Origin: CAKAHY01 sp041848045
GTDB taxonomy: Bacteria > Bacillota > Clostridia > Lachnospirales > Lachnospiraceae
Direction: 5' to 3'
DNA length: 29,341 nt
NCBI GenBank assembly: GCA_041848045.1
Contig: JBGZHY010000092.1
Coordinates: 1 to 29,341, forward strand
Positions 22,379 through 28,896 of the stretch are shown here, piece by piece. Each line of letters begins with the position of its first letter. Position 1 is the first letter of the stretch. The position numbers and the translations under genes were made by a program. The notes under the pieces were generated by a model. That model was given only the letters and a program-made list of their open reading frames with translations, was not told the DNA's origin and ran no database searches.

Positions 22379-22435
22379 TTTTATCATACTTTCCCTGTCG
22401 TTTTTTTGGCAAAATGACAAAATAATATGATAAAA
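22379..22435. repeat. Inverted repeat flanking the transporter promoter
   Basis: TTTTATCATA (22379-22388) and TATGATAAAA (22426-22435) are exact complements 37 bp apart. The left arm contains the predicted -10; the right arm abuts the ribU terminator. It may be a paired operator. Confidence 0.4.
22383..22412 (-). promoter_or_regulatory. Promoter of the sulfonate-type ABC operon
   Basis: Minus strand: TTGCCA (22412-22407), 18-bp spacer, TATGAT (22388-22383), about 70 nt before the permease ATG. Confidence 0.5.
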
Positions 22436-22462
22436 GCTGCTACCTAAGCCTAAGTAACAGCT
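22431..22462 (-). terminator. Probable terminator after ribU
   Basis: Minus strand: AGCTGTTACTTA (22462-22451) pairs with TAGGTAGCAGCT-like bases (22446-22435), with G-T pairs, followed by TTTTA. The T run is short. Confidence 0.55.
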
Positions 22463-22549
22463 GATACCCCCCAAATCCCCCTCCTACTTTTTAGACAATT
22501 ATAAGGGAAATAGTATTATTTTTCAAGTATTCTTTATTATTTTAAAGTG

Positions 22550-23320
22550 CTAATGTGCAGAAAAGGCATCGGCACTGCTTCGCCTCCCCTTAGCCGCTTC
22601 CTCCGTCTTGAGCATCAGGCTGAGCCTCTTGTAGGACAAAAGCGTCAGAAGTGATACCAGACCGCCCTTTAAAAGATTTAAAGGCACCACGCTCCATAAA
22701 ACCAGCTCGACGACCGAGCGGATATTCGGATTGATTGCCGTTCCCATGGCCACAATGCTCTCCAGCGGCATTCCGTACATCTGTGCAAACTTCGGCAACA
22801 GATAAAAAGCATTGAACGCGGAACCGCAAACCGTCATGACCAGAGTTCCCAAAACGGCACCGCCTATGGCGATACCTCTTGTCTTACGAAACAAATATAA
22901 AGTGGAAGCCGGCAGAATAAAGCTCACCCCCACAACAAAATTGGCAAGCTCGCCTACAAAAGCCGTTGAAGTGGAGCGAAAAAACAGCTTCAGCAATATC
23001 TTGCAAAACTCCGCCAGCACTCCCGCCACCGGTCCGTAGGCAAAACTCAAAATCAATACCGGCAGCTCCGAAGCGTCAATCTTATAAAATGCCGGTGCAA
23101 AAGGCAGCGGCAGCTCGAACATCATCAAAATACAGGCGACAGCGGAAAAAAGAGCCGTCATGGTCAGCTTCCTGGTGCTCAAAATCCTTCCCTGATAGCC
23201 TTCCCGCAGATTATAGAAACGTTCTATCCCGTAGGCCGCCAGAAACAGCGCCGCCACAATTCCGATAAACTGCATAAAAAATACTACATTGCTCTGTAAT
23301 GCCGTCCAAAAATTTTGCAT
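22550..23320 (-). CDS. ribU: Riboflavin ECF transporter S component, RibU-like
   Basis: This is the substrate-binding membrane subunit of an energy-coupling-factor importer; the shared EcfA/A'/T module is not in the window. The 256 residues have a RibU core from about residue 50 ('RKLTMTALFSAVACILMMFE') with 'KIDASELPVLILSFAYGPVAGVL' (80-102), a typical S-component segment. Riboflavin as substrate is supported mainly by the FMN riboswitch upstream. The first 48 residues add an extra hydrophobic helix (about 13-31), longer than usual RibU. The start is credible: GGAGG eight bases before ATG. The acidic/basic C-terminal tail (KTEEAAKGRRSS) is cytoplasmic by inference. It has its own promoter and probable terminator, so it is a one-gene unit. 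Confidence 0.9.
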   Translation of the reverse strand: MQNFWTALQSNVVFFMQFIGIVAALFLAAYGIERFYNLREGYQGRILSTRKLTMTALFSAVACILMMFELPLPFAPAFYKIDASELPVLILSFAYGPVAGVLAEFCKILLKLFFRSTSTAFVGELANFVVGVSFILPASTLYLFRKTRGIAIGGAVLGTLVMTVCGSAFNAFYLLPKFAQMYGMPLESIVAMGTAINPNIRSVVELVLWSVVPLNLLKGGLVSLLTLLSYKRLSLMLKTEEAAKGRRSSADAFSAH

Positions 23321-23369
23321 CCTTCAATCCTCCATTTCACAAGTACAGTGACTTGGGGCTTTTTCCCAT

Positions 23370-23399
23370 TAAAAATACCCCAAGCAAATCTTGGGGTAT
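23370..23399 (-). terminator. Regulatory terminator of the FMN riboswitch
   Basis: Minus strand: a perfect 10-bp stem ATACCCCAAG/CTTGGGGTAT with a 5-nt loop, followed by TTTTT. It lies 100 nt after the aptamer and 50 nt before the ribU ATG, fitting transcription attenuation by FMN. Confidence 0.85.
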
Positions 23400-23499
23400 G
23401 AAAAAATTGGATAAACCGTTGCCGCCTAAAGCTGCCGAAATCTCTAAAACTTTATATATTAGGACTTCCTTACACCAGTTATGCATGCATCCGTTTTTT

Positions 23500-23605
23500 C
23501 TTCTCTCATCCAGACTATACTGTCGGTACCGGAATTGCACCGGTTCAAGCCTTACGGCTTCGCAGACTATACTGCCGGTGGGGAATCGCGCCCCGCCCCG
23601 AAGAA
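23500..23605 (-). ncRNA. FMN riboswitch (RFN element)
   Basis: Minus strand: GGGGCGGGGCGCGATTCCCC, then ACCGGCAGTA, GTCTGCGA, the GCCGTAAGGC arm, GAACCGGTGCAATTCCGGTA, CCGACAGTATAGTCTGGATG and AGAGAAGA. These are the conserved six-helix junction segments of RFN in the right order (GATTCCCCACCGGCxGTA, ...GCGA, AATTCCGGTxCCGACAGT, GTCTGGATGxxAGAAG). FMN binding should lower ribU expression. Confidence 0.96.
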
Positions 23606-23619
23606 CTATTGCTGTACCT

Positions 23620-23648
23620 ATTATAACCCCTCAGCGCTGAGAATGCAA
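23620..23648 (-). promoter_or_regulatory. ribU promoter
   Basis: Minus strand: TTGCAT (23648-23643), 17-bp spacer, TATAAT (23625-23620). It lies 17 bp after the prdE/D stop; the start is expected a few bases before the aptamer. AGCGCT in the spacer is a palindrome (TCAGCGCTGA). Confidence 0.85.
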
Positions 23649-23664
23649 GGGGGAGCATCGGCTT

Positions 23665-24903
23665 TTATAATAAAGAATGTAGCACCCCGTCCAGACATTG
23701 CAAAGGCGTAATGAGGTAAGGTATGTTTTTGGATTCCCGTATATTATGCGCTCCTATAATCCCGCAGGGTTCATCGGGAAATAAAGCCGTATCGTACATA
23801 TTACCCAAACCGGATACGATTTTGATCAGTACAACCTTTCTCTTTCCCCTACGGGCAAACCACTCTGTTTTCTCCCTTTGATATACCGTATGATTGATGT
23901 TCGGCATTGCCCTTCGGATTTCCTGCGCAATGCCGTCCGCCAGTCTGTGTGCCTCCCAAAGGGCGGCGGCACTCCTTGCCTCTCCTTCTTTAAAAATCAC
24001 ATCAAGATGCAAGAGATAATCCTCCGAGGACGGTGTTCCCGCTTTGTTAAACACCACTACATCCTTTAAAATCCCTTGAGAAGAACCGATATTGCAAGGC
24101 TGGAACCCTGTTTCTTCCACCCCCGTGAGCATGAGGCTCACGCCTTTTAATAAATGGGTGACTCCCTCTCCTATTTTCCCCCTTGTCTTACATACCAAAG
24201 GACTGAAATCCAGATTGGAATTAACAAAACAGTCCCCTTCTCCCGGCTTTCGTATCTCCAGACAAAAATCCTTGATTGCCGTACTCTTGTAGGGCGAATA
24301 CTTCGCAAGATTCTCGCCAATGTACAAAATCCCGCCGGAAATCTCTGTTTTGTTTCCCTTGCGTACTTCCTTTACCGTAAATACTTTTTTCTCCAAACTT
24401 CCTCGCCTTTTCTCCGCCATCAAAAAAGATTCTTTTTTTCCCCATTTGTTCATCTTATTTTTTAACAGAGCCAAGGCCTTCACGGCATCATACGCGTCCG
24501 GATTATTTTCTCCCACTATGCAGGATTCATACCCTGCCTCGGATTTATTAAAATCAACGATACAGTCGACAAAAGAATTGCTGCAGACCAGCCTGCCCTG
24601 TTGTGCGATGTAACTCAGGCCCACAGCCGGTATTCCCCTGATTCCCAACTGCTCTATCACATGAACAAAGTCCACATGATGATTTCCCCAGCCGTCAATT
24701 GCCACAAGCGCACCGTCTGCGCCCAGCAAATCCGCAAGTTCCGCGCTTCTTTCCGCCGTAAATACCTTATCGTCGAAATTTTCCGAAACACCATCCACAA
24801 TAATACCCGCAAAATCCGTTTCCCCATCCTCCAGAAGCTTTTTGGTCAGCGGGCACCGGTAATGGTGCAGTGTTGTCATTTTGGTACTCGGTCCAAGTCC
24901 CAT
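23665..24903 (-). CDS. PrdE-PrdD fusion: circularly permuted PrdA paralogue
   Basis: This is a 412-residue protein of the proline/glycine reductase component family. Residues 1-153 match the C-terminal part of PrdA in this window: 'GLGPSTKMTTLHHYRCPL' aligns with 'IGPATKEMTRHYIREPL', and 'DGWGNHHVDFVHVIEQLG' with 'EGFGNNHIDFIQHIGQAG'. Residues 172-412 match the N-terminal part: 'GKIGEGVTHLLKGVSLMLTG' with 'GELGEGVTKVADGVVFMLTG', and 'LITPLQCLDGVLHSLL' with 'ILTPNQVRDGSIHALT'. The start falls where PrdA has its pyruvoyl-forming Cys and the end one residue before it, so the pyruvoyl precursor is absent (Met1-Gly2). In other prd clusters PrdD (N-like) and PrdE (C-like) are separate proteins; their role is unknown. 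AGGCGG lies eight bases upstream. It is the last gene of the prd cluster; no terminator is visible. Confidence 0.85.
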   Translation of the reverse strand: MGLGPSTKMTTLHHYRCPLTKKLLEDGETDFAGIIVDGVSENFDDKVFTAERSAELADLLGADGALVAIDGWGNHHVDFVHVIEQLGIRGIPAVGLSYIAQQGRLVCSNSFVDCIVDFNKSEAGYESCIVGENNPDAYDAVKALALLKNKMNKWGKKESFLMAEKRRGSLEKKVFTVKEVRKGNKTEISGGILYIGENLAKYSPYKSTAIKDFCLEIRKPGEGDCFVNSNLDFSPLVCKTRGKIGEGVTHLLKGVSLMLTGVEETGFQPCNIGSSQGILKDVVVFNKAGTPSSEDYLLHLDVIFKEGEARSAAALWEAHRLADGIAQEIRRAMPNINHTVYQREKTEWFARRGKRKVVLIKIVSGLGNMYDTALFPDEPCGIIGAHNIRESKNIPYLITPLQCLDGVLHSLL

Positions 24904-24924
24904 AGGGTACCGCCTTTCTGCATC

Positions 24925-25824
24925 TTATGCTTTCTTGGTAACTGCATCCTTTAAGAAAAGTCCGGCAGTAATAAATACCACCACTACCACAATCCAGATC
25001 AGAATGTTCAAATCCAGACTCTTTACCAGATAATAGGCAATCAATACCGCCGCTCCTCCCAGTATGGCATTTTCCAAGGTGGCTACCATATCATATCTGG
25101 ACTCCTTAATAAACTTCGGTGTACTTCCGAAAGCCATCAGATAGGCACAGGAACCGAACATAATCGGAAACGCCGCCTGCACATTCATGCCCAGCAGCAG
25201 CACAAGTGCCATACACGGTGCATACATTCCGATGCCCAGATTCATCAACGCGCCCAGAACAAAACATACCACAACAGCCACAATCAGCTTCCAGCCCCTG
25301 AGCATTGTTGCCGTACCCGTCAGGCCGAAGGGACCGATACCCGCCTGCCTGCAAATCATCACCAGACCGACAATCAAAAGTCCCACACCCATGCCGTAAC
25401 GTACCTTCCGCCTGTCCCATTTTGTTACGACAGAAGCACCTACAGCAGAGCCAAGCACTGCCGCTCCCACCATGCCGATAAAGGTAAGGGTATCCAACTG
25501 CACCAACTCTAAAAACAAAAGGGCTTCCAAGGCAACCGGAATCGTATCTCCTACATTCAAGGTTCCCGGAATGTTCTCATCGTCAATCGAGCCCCTGATT
25601 TTAGAGAGCGCAGAGGTGGTGGCATAAGAGCCTATACCGAACACGTCGGCAAAATTACAGATAAAAGCGATGACTCCGTTATACACGGCAAACTTTTTCT
25701 GCTTCTCCCATATCTTTCTTCCTTCCGGACTGGCAAGCTTTCTGCGGATATCTCTAAACAGCAGAAAACCGTTAAAAATGATCGCGATAACCAAAACAAC
25801 TCTCATCACTACAATTAAATTCAT
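24925..25824 (-). CDS. TSUP-family (TauE/SafE) membrane permease
   Basis: This is a 299-residue membrane protein with about eight hydrophobic segments. 'GVIAFICNFADVFGIGSYATTSAL' (about 50-73) and 'FIGMVGAAVLGSAVGASVVTKWD' (about 115-137) give the TSUP-family twin-half arrangement; the second half has 'GALMNLGIGMYAPCMALVLLLGM'. The family moves sulfite, sulfoacetate, organosulfur compounds or other organic anions; the substrate here is unknown. It lies between prdB (110 bp, two hairpins) and the prdE/D fusion (21 bp), so it probably serves proline reductase metabolism, perhaps in export of 5-aminovalerate or uptake of a substrate (inference). AGGCGG lies nine bases upstream of ATG. Confidence 0.82.
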   Translation of the reverse strand: MNLIVVMRVVLVIAIIFNGFLLFRDIRRKLASPEGRKIWEKQKKFAVYNGVIAFICNFADVFGIGSYATTSALSKIRGSIDDENIPGTLNVGDTIPVALEALLFLELVQLDTLTFIGMVGAAVLGSAVGASVVTKWDRRKVRYGMGVGLLIVGLVMICRQAGIGPFGLTGTATMLRGWKLIVAVVVCFVLGALMNLGIGMYAPCMALVLLLGMNVQAAFPIMFGSCAYLMAFGSTPKFIKESRYDMVATLENAILGGAAVLIAYYLVKSLDLNILIWIVVVVVFITAGLFLKDAVTKKA

Positions 25825-25849
25825 ATTCTATTCCGCCTTTCTTCTTAGC

Positions 25850-25868
25850 GGCTGTACCGAATACAGCC
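25850..25868 (-). other. Hairpin in the prdB-permease gap
   Basis: GGCTGTA and TACAGCC form a perfect 7-bp stem with a 5-nt loop, 26 bp upstream of the permease ATG. No T run follows, so it is more likely an RNA processing or stability element than a terminator. Confidence 0.5.
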
Positions 25869-25886
25869 CTATCCTCTCCAAAAGCA

Positions 25887-25914
25887 GGAGGAAGCCGTCA
25901 ATATAGCTTCCTCC
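25887..25914 (-). terminator. Hairpin after prdB, possible partial terminator
   Basis: A perfect 9-bp stem GGAGGAAGC/GCTTCCTCC with a 10-nt loop lies 20 bp after the prdB stop; on the minus strand it is followed by TGCTTTT. The weak T run suggests attenuation or processing that lowers expression of the downstream permease and prdE/D genes. Confidence 0.5.
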
Positions 25915-25934
25915 CACAAAGATGGATATTCGGG

Positions 25935-26660
25935 TTATACGTTATGTCTGTATTCGTACGGAAGCACCTTCGTCTGATTAAAGCTCGGGCAGTCACGCAC
26001 CCATTCCAAGGACTCCTTGATAATGGCGGTTTGCTGCGGAATATTGTTCGGCTCTCCCGCATTGGAGCCAATCGGAACGTGAGGAGCCGTAATTCTCGGC
26101 GCTCCCTGCTGTCTGGCAATCGGCGGCAGAGCCGCAATTACAACACAGCTCATTCCTTCCTGCTCACAGGCTCTTGTCACAATGGTAGCGGAACGATGAC
26201 AGGTTCCGCAACCGCCCGTACAGAGCACGATGTCTACGCCCTGTGCCTTTAATTTGCGGGCAATCTCCGGTCCCGTTTCCTCCAAAAACTTCTCCACGTT
26301 TCCGCCGCCGCCCATGAAGGTATAGGTTTCATCCGCAAGAGAACCGATAAATCCTTCCTTCACCAGTTCATGCAGTCTGTCAATCGGAAACATGGCATTG
26401 ACATCCTTGTTGATATCGGAGTTGTCAAATCCTCCGTGGGTAACCATAAGCTGGTCTGACGGTGTATCAAACGGAATGGTTCTGTATGAAAAATCACCGG
26501 ATGTGTTGAAAGGCTTCTGATCCCTTTTATGGATACCGCCGGCAGTGATAAAAGCAATTTTACACTCATTCAAAGGTTTCTTTAATTCTGTAAAAACCGG
26601 CTTCGGTGTTACCGGTACAAAGATTTCGGACTGCATACCTTCCTTGGTTGTTAATCTCAT
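25935..26660 (-). CDS. prdB: D-proline reductase PrdB, cysteine form (Cys in place of Sec)
   Basis: PrdB is the redox-active 26-kDa subunit of D-proline reductase, which reductively opens D-proline to 5-aminovalerate in Stickland fermentation. The 241 residues equal the usual size. Landmarks are 'KIAFITAGGIHKRDQKPFN' (34-52), 'THGGFDNSDINKDVNAMFPIDRLHEL' (about 74-99), 'CTGGCGTCHRS' (147-157), then 'AALPPIARQQGAPRITAPHVPIGSNAGEPNN'. Known PrdB proteins have selenocysteine (UGA) in GGUGTCHRS; here Cys151 is encoded by TGC, with Cys154 conserved. The start is ATG at 26660, six bases after AGGAGG; a start at 26687 adds nine residues without a site. It lies 11 bp after the small prd-associated gene. 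Confidence 0.93.
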   Translation of the reverse strand: MRLTTKEGMQSEIFVPVTPKPVFTELKKPLNECKIAFITAGGIHKRDQKPFNTSGDFSYRTIPFDTPSDQLMVTHGGFDNSDINKDVNAMFPIDRLHELVKEGFIGSLADETYTFMGGGGNVEKFLEETGPEIARKLKAQGVDIVLCTGGCGTCHRSATIVTRACEQEGMSCVVIAALPPIARQQGAPRITAPHVPIGSNAGEPNNIPQQTAIIKESLEWVRDCPSFNQTKVLPYEYRHNV

Positions 26661-26671
26661 ATCTATCCTCC

Positions 26672-27094
26672 TCATTCTATTCTGCAATTCCTGACTGCAC
26701 TTAAATAAAATTCCGCGTGCATGCCCTCTTTTAATTCCAAGGGTGTAAAAACCCAGCGTCTTGGCACAAACAGCGTTCCTAAATCATTCACCATATTCAC
26801 TTCCACGGCAGTATCATTGACCTTGGAAATCCTGCCGCCCAGCAAACAGGGAAAAACCTCCTCGTAAGCCGTAAGAGAATGGATATCATAGGCGTTTTCC
26901 CTGTCTACAACCTGAATATAGCTGAAATAAAACTGCACCTTATCTCCGGCAAAAAAGCTTTGCTCCTCCGGAAAAAACACGGTATCCAAGGTAATCACGC
27001 CCAATCTTCCCCTAAGGTGAATCTTTGTGCACTTCTCATCTCTTTCCTTCACGGTACCTTCCATCAGTACCGGGTTAATGATATATTCTGTCAT
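26672..27094 (-). CDS. Small prd-cluster protein with two tandem beta domains (CBO2463/CBO2479-type)
   Basis: This is a 140-residue protein without transmembrane segments. It appears internally duplicated: residues about 12-63 (MEGTVKERDEKCTKIHLRG...FAGDKVQFYFSYIQVV) and about 86-137 (LGGRISKVNDTAVEVNMVND...KEGMHAEFYLSAVRNC) share length, a G-x-(I/V)-x-K start, an L-G-x-(I/L) middle and a G-(D/M)-x-(V/A)-x-F-Y/F end, as in an SH3- or OB-like barrel. A protein of this size and place between prdA and prdB is common in prd clusters, from memory annotated with a CBO2463/CBO2479 domain. Its function is unknown; it may assist assembly or maturation. Its ATG overlaps the prdA stop (TAATG), so translation is coupled. 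Confidence 0.75.
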   Translation of the reverse strand: MTEYIINPVLMEGTVKERDEKCTKIHLRGRLGVITLDTVFFPEEQSFFAGDKVQFYFSYIQVVDRENAYDIHSLTAYEEVFPCLLGGRISKVNDTAVEVNMVNDLGTLFVPRRWVFTPLELKEGMHAEFYLSAVRNCRIE

Positions 27095-28860
27095 TAGTGC
27101 ATGGTTCCGCTTTCTACCAGAACCGTTTCAGGAAGTCCCAAAAGTCTGTTGTTTGCATTGATGACATCATTGCTCCACTTCTTTTCCGCCGGTTTAATCT
27201 CCACGCCTGCCATTCTGTTCTTCAGCATCTGAATTGCACGAGCGGCAACTGACGGTGTCACGCATGAACAGCCTGCAATATCGTTCTCAAAGCCGCCCAT
27301 ATCCATATTTTCTTCTACCATGGCTGTGGCATATTCATTACCCACAACCAGCTGACCCTGATATGCACAGAAAGAAACGCCCACAACCGGTATATTTCTC
27401 TTTCCTGCCTGACCGATATGCTGGATGAAATCGATATGATTGTTGCCGAAGCCTTCCGTTGTGATGATAACGCCGTCCAAATCCAAGGTTTCCAGCATGC
27501 TTCCTAATCTCTCGGATACCCAAAGCTTTTCATCATTCACCTGCGGAGAACCGATGAATACAACGCCGATAAGATCAAGCTCCGTATCCGCCGCCAGTCC
27601 TTCTACCAACGGCTCTCTGATATAATGCCTTGTCATCTCCTTGGTAGCCGGTCCTATACAGGTTAAGGCATGGATGGAACCGTCCCTTACCTGGTTCGGC
27701 GTCAGAATAATCGGCACATTTCCGCAGTCCACGTTCTTCTGACCGCCCTGCACGCCGCAAGGCTCCAAAGGACAAATGATGTTGTCGTGCATCGCACCCT
27801 GTCCCATGATCTCTTTCACCAGAACAACTCTCGGATTGCCTACACGTCTTACGTCCTCGCAGATTTCCTCTCTGACAATCTCACCCTCGTATTTCTTTAA
27901 TTCTTCCCGCAGCGCCTGAATAATATAATCCTGGCACTTATGAGCTGCAAAAGGACCCGGTCTTGACATACCGGACAATCTCTCGATCACGGCATGGCAG
28001 CGAATAATGATATCATTCTCATCCGCACAGCCCGGATGTCCGAAATACATCTTCTCATCCAGGAATCCTTCGGAGGAGCCGAACTCGTGTACCTGCACGC
28101 CGTCTTCATCTACACCGGTCAACATAAATACCACGCCGTCCGCCACCTTGGTCACGCCTTCTCCCAGTTCGCCTTCCGTCTTTGTGGCGATCGGGCAGAT
28201 ATCCATAATGGTTTCTGTATAAATATGGCGGTTGGACGGATGAATCACCTCCAGCTCAAGGCTCTTGCAAAGGCTGTCCTCCTGTACCGCTCTTCCCACA
28301 ATATTCTTGTCGATGGTGATAACGCCGTCTACGATTTCCGTCTTATCACCCAATTTCACGTCCTTGATTTTAATATGCTTTTTCACAAGGGTACGTATCA
28401 CCTTCTTCTCACCGGTGTTTTCCTGCTTTGGAGGTGCTGCCGTCGGAGCCTGCTGTGCAAACACCGGAACATCCAGCTTCAATCCTTCAAACTTCTCCGC
28501 TTTTCCAATTTCAATATGAATCATGCCCTGGCCTCCTTCTGTATATGTACGTTCCACCTTCTCCACCGTCTGAACGGTCTGCACAGGCTTATTTTCCTGT
28601 ACCGTTTCATTTACCCTGTCGATGACCTCTCTGGTAATCGGTGTGAGCGCTTCCATATCCTGCAAAAGTGTCGCTCCCAAAACCTGCTCAATCGTCAATC
28701 CGTCAGGGCTCAAGGTAAGAAGCTGTGCCTCCTGCATATCGGCGAATAAGCCCGGATCTTCCAGGTCTGCCGGCCCGATTACAATTCCTTTTTCTCTCCG
28801 GCAGCAAAAAATTGCCGGATCTTTCAGATGCTTCTGCAATGTTTCTTTCGTAATTGACAT
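27094..28860 (-). CDS. prdA: D-proline reductase proprotein PrdA
   Basis: PrdA is the precursor that self-cleaves to give the pyruvoyl-containing substrate-binding subunit and a larger subunit of D-proline reductase. The 588 residues fit the family (about 68 kDa proprotein). The N-terminal part has 'AIFCCRREKGIVIGPADL', then a flexible linker (about 95-155, with Thr, Val, Pro and Ala). The GrdE-like core follows, with 'GELGEGVTKVADGVVFMLTG' and 'ILTPNQVRDGSIHALT'. The cleavage site is Thr400-Cys401 in 'HALTCIGPATKEMTRHY'; Cys401 is the expected pyruvoyl precursor. The C-terminal 188 residues match the small subunit. ATG at 28860 is preceded by AAAGGAGG; an earlier ATG at 28881 lacks this. The stop overlaps the next start in TAATG. 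prdC ends 36 bp upstream. Confidence 0.94.
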   Translation of the reverse strand: MSITKETLQKHLKDPAIFCCRREKGIVIGPADLEDPGLFADMQEAQLLTLSPDGLTIEQVLGATLLQDMEALTPITREVIDRVNETVQENKPVQTVQTVEKVERTYTEGGQGMIHIEIGKAEKFEGLKLDVPVFAQQAPTAAPPKQENTGEKKVIRTLVKKHIKIKDVKLGDKTEIVDGVITIDKNIVGRAVQEDSLCKSLELEVIHPSNRHIYTETIMDICPIATKTEGELGEGVTKVADGVVFMLTGVDEDGVQVHEFGSSEGFLDEKMYFGHPGCADENDIIIRCHAVIERLSGMSRPGPFAAHKCQDYIIQALREELKKYEGEIVREEICEDVRRVGNPRVVLVKEIMGQGAMHDNIICPLEPCGVQGGQKNVDCGNVPIILTPNQVRDGSIHALTCIGPATKEMTRHYIREPLVEGLAADTELDLIGVVFIGSPQVNDEKLWVSERLGSMLETLDLDGVIITTEGFGNNHIDFIQHIGQAGKRNIPVVGVSFCAYQGQLVVGNEYATAMVEENMDMGGFENDIAGCSCVTPSVAARAIQMLKNRMAGVEIKPAEKKWSNDVINANNRLLGLPETVLVESGTMH

Positions 28861-28896
28861 ATAACCTCCTTTATTCTTCATCCTTTAGGGATAATG

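Larger units (their letters stand above)
23321..23664 (-). other. ribU leader region (no gene)
   Basis: The 344-bp stretch contains, in minus-strand order, the ribU promoter (23648-23620), the FMN aptamer (about 23605-23500), a linker of about 100 nt and a strong terminator hairpin (23399-23370). A 32-nt segment with a copy of one terminator arm follows, then the ribU ribosome site. Confidence 0.85.

Noticed and set aside
23665..24903. Second catalytic PrdA
   Set aside because: The Thr-Cys cleavage site is missing because the chain starts and ends there, so no pyruvoyl group can be formed in the known way.
26188..26220. Possible selenocysteine codon in prdB
   Set aside because: The codon at the Sec position is TGC, and the frame has no in-frame TGA; the protein is read as a Cys form.
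27994..28749. 251-codon plus-strand frame opposite prdA
   Set aside because: It is antisense to the well-supported prdA and has no recognisable domain.
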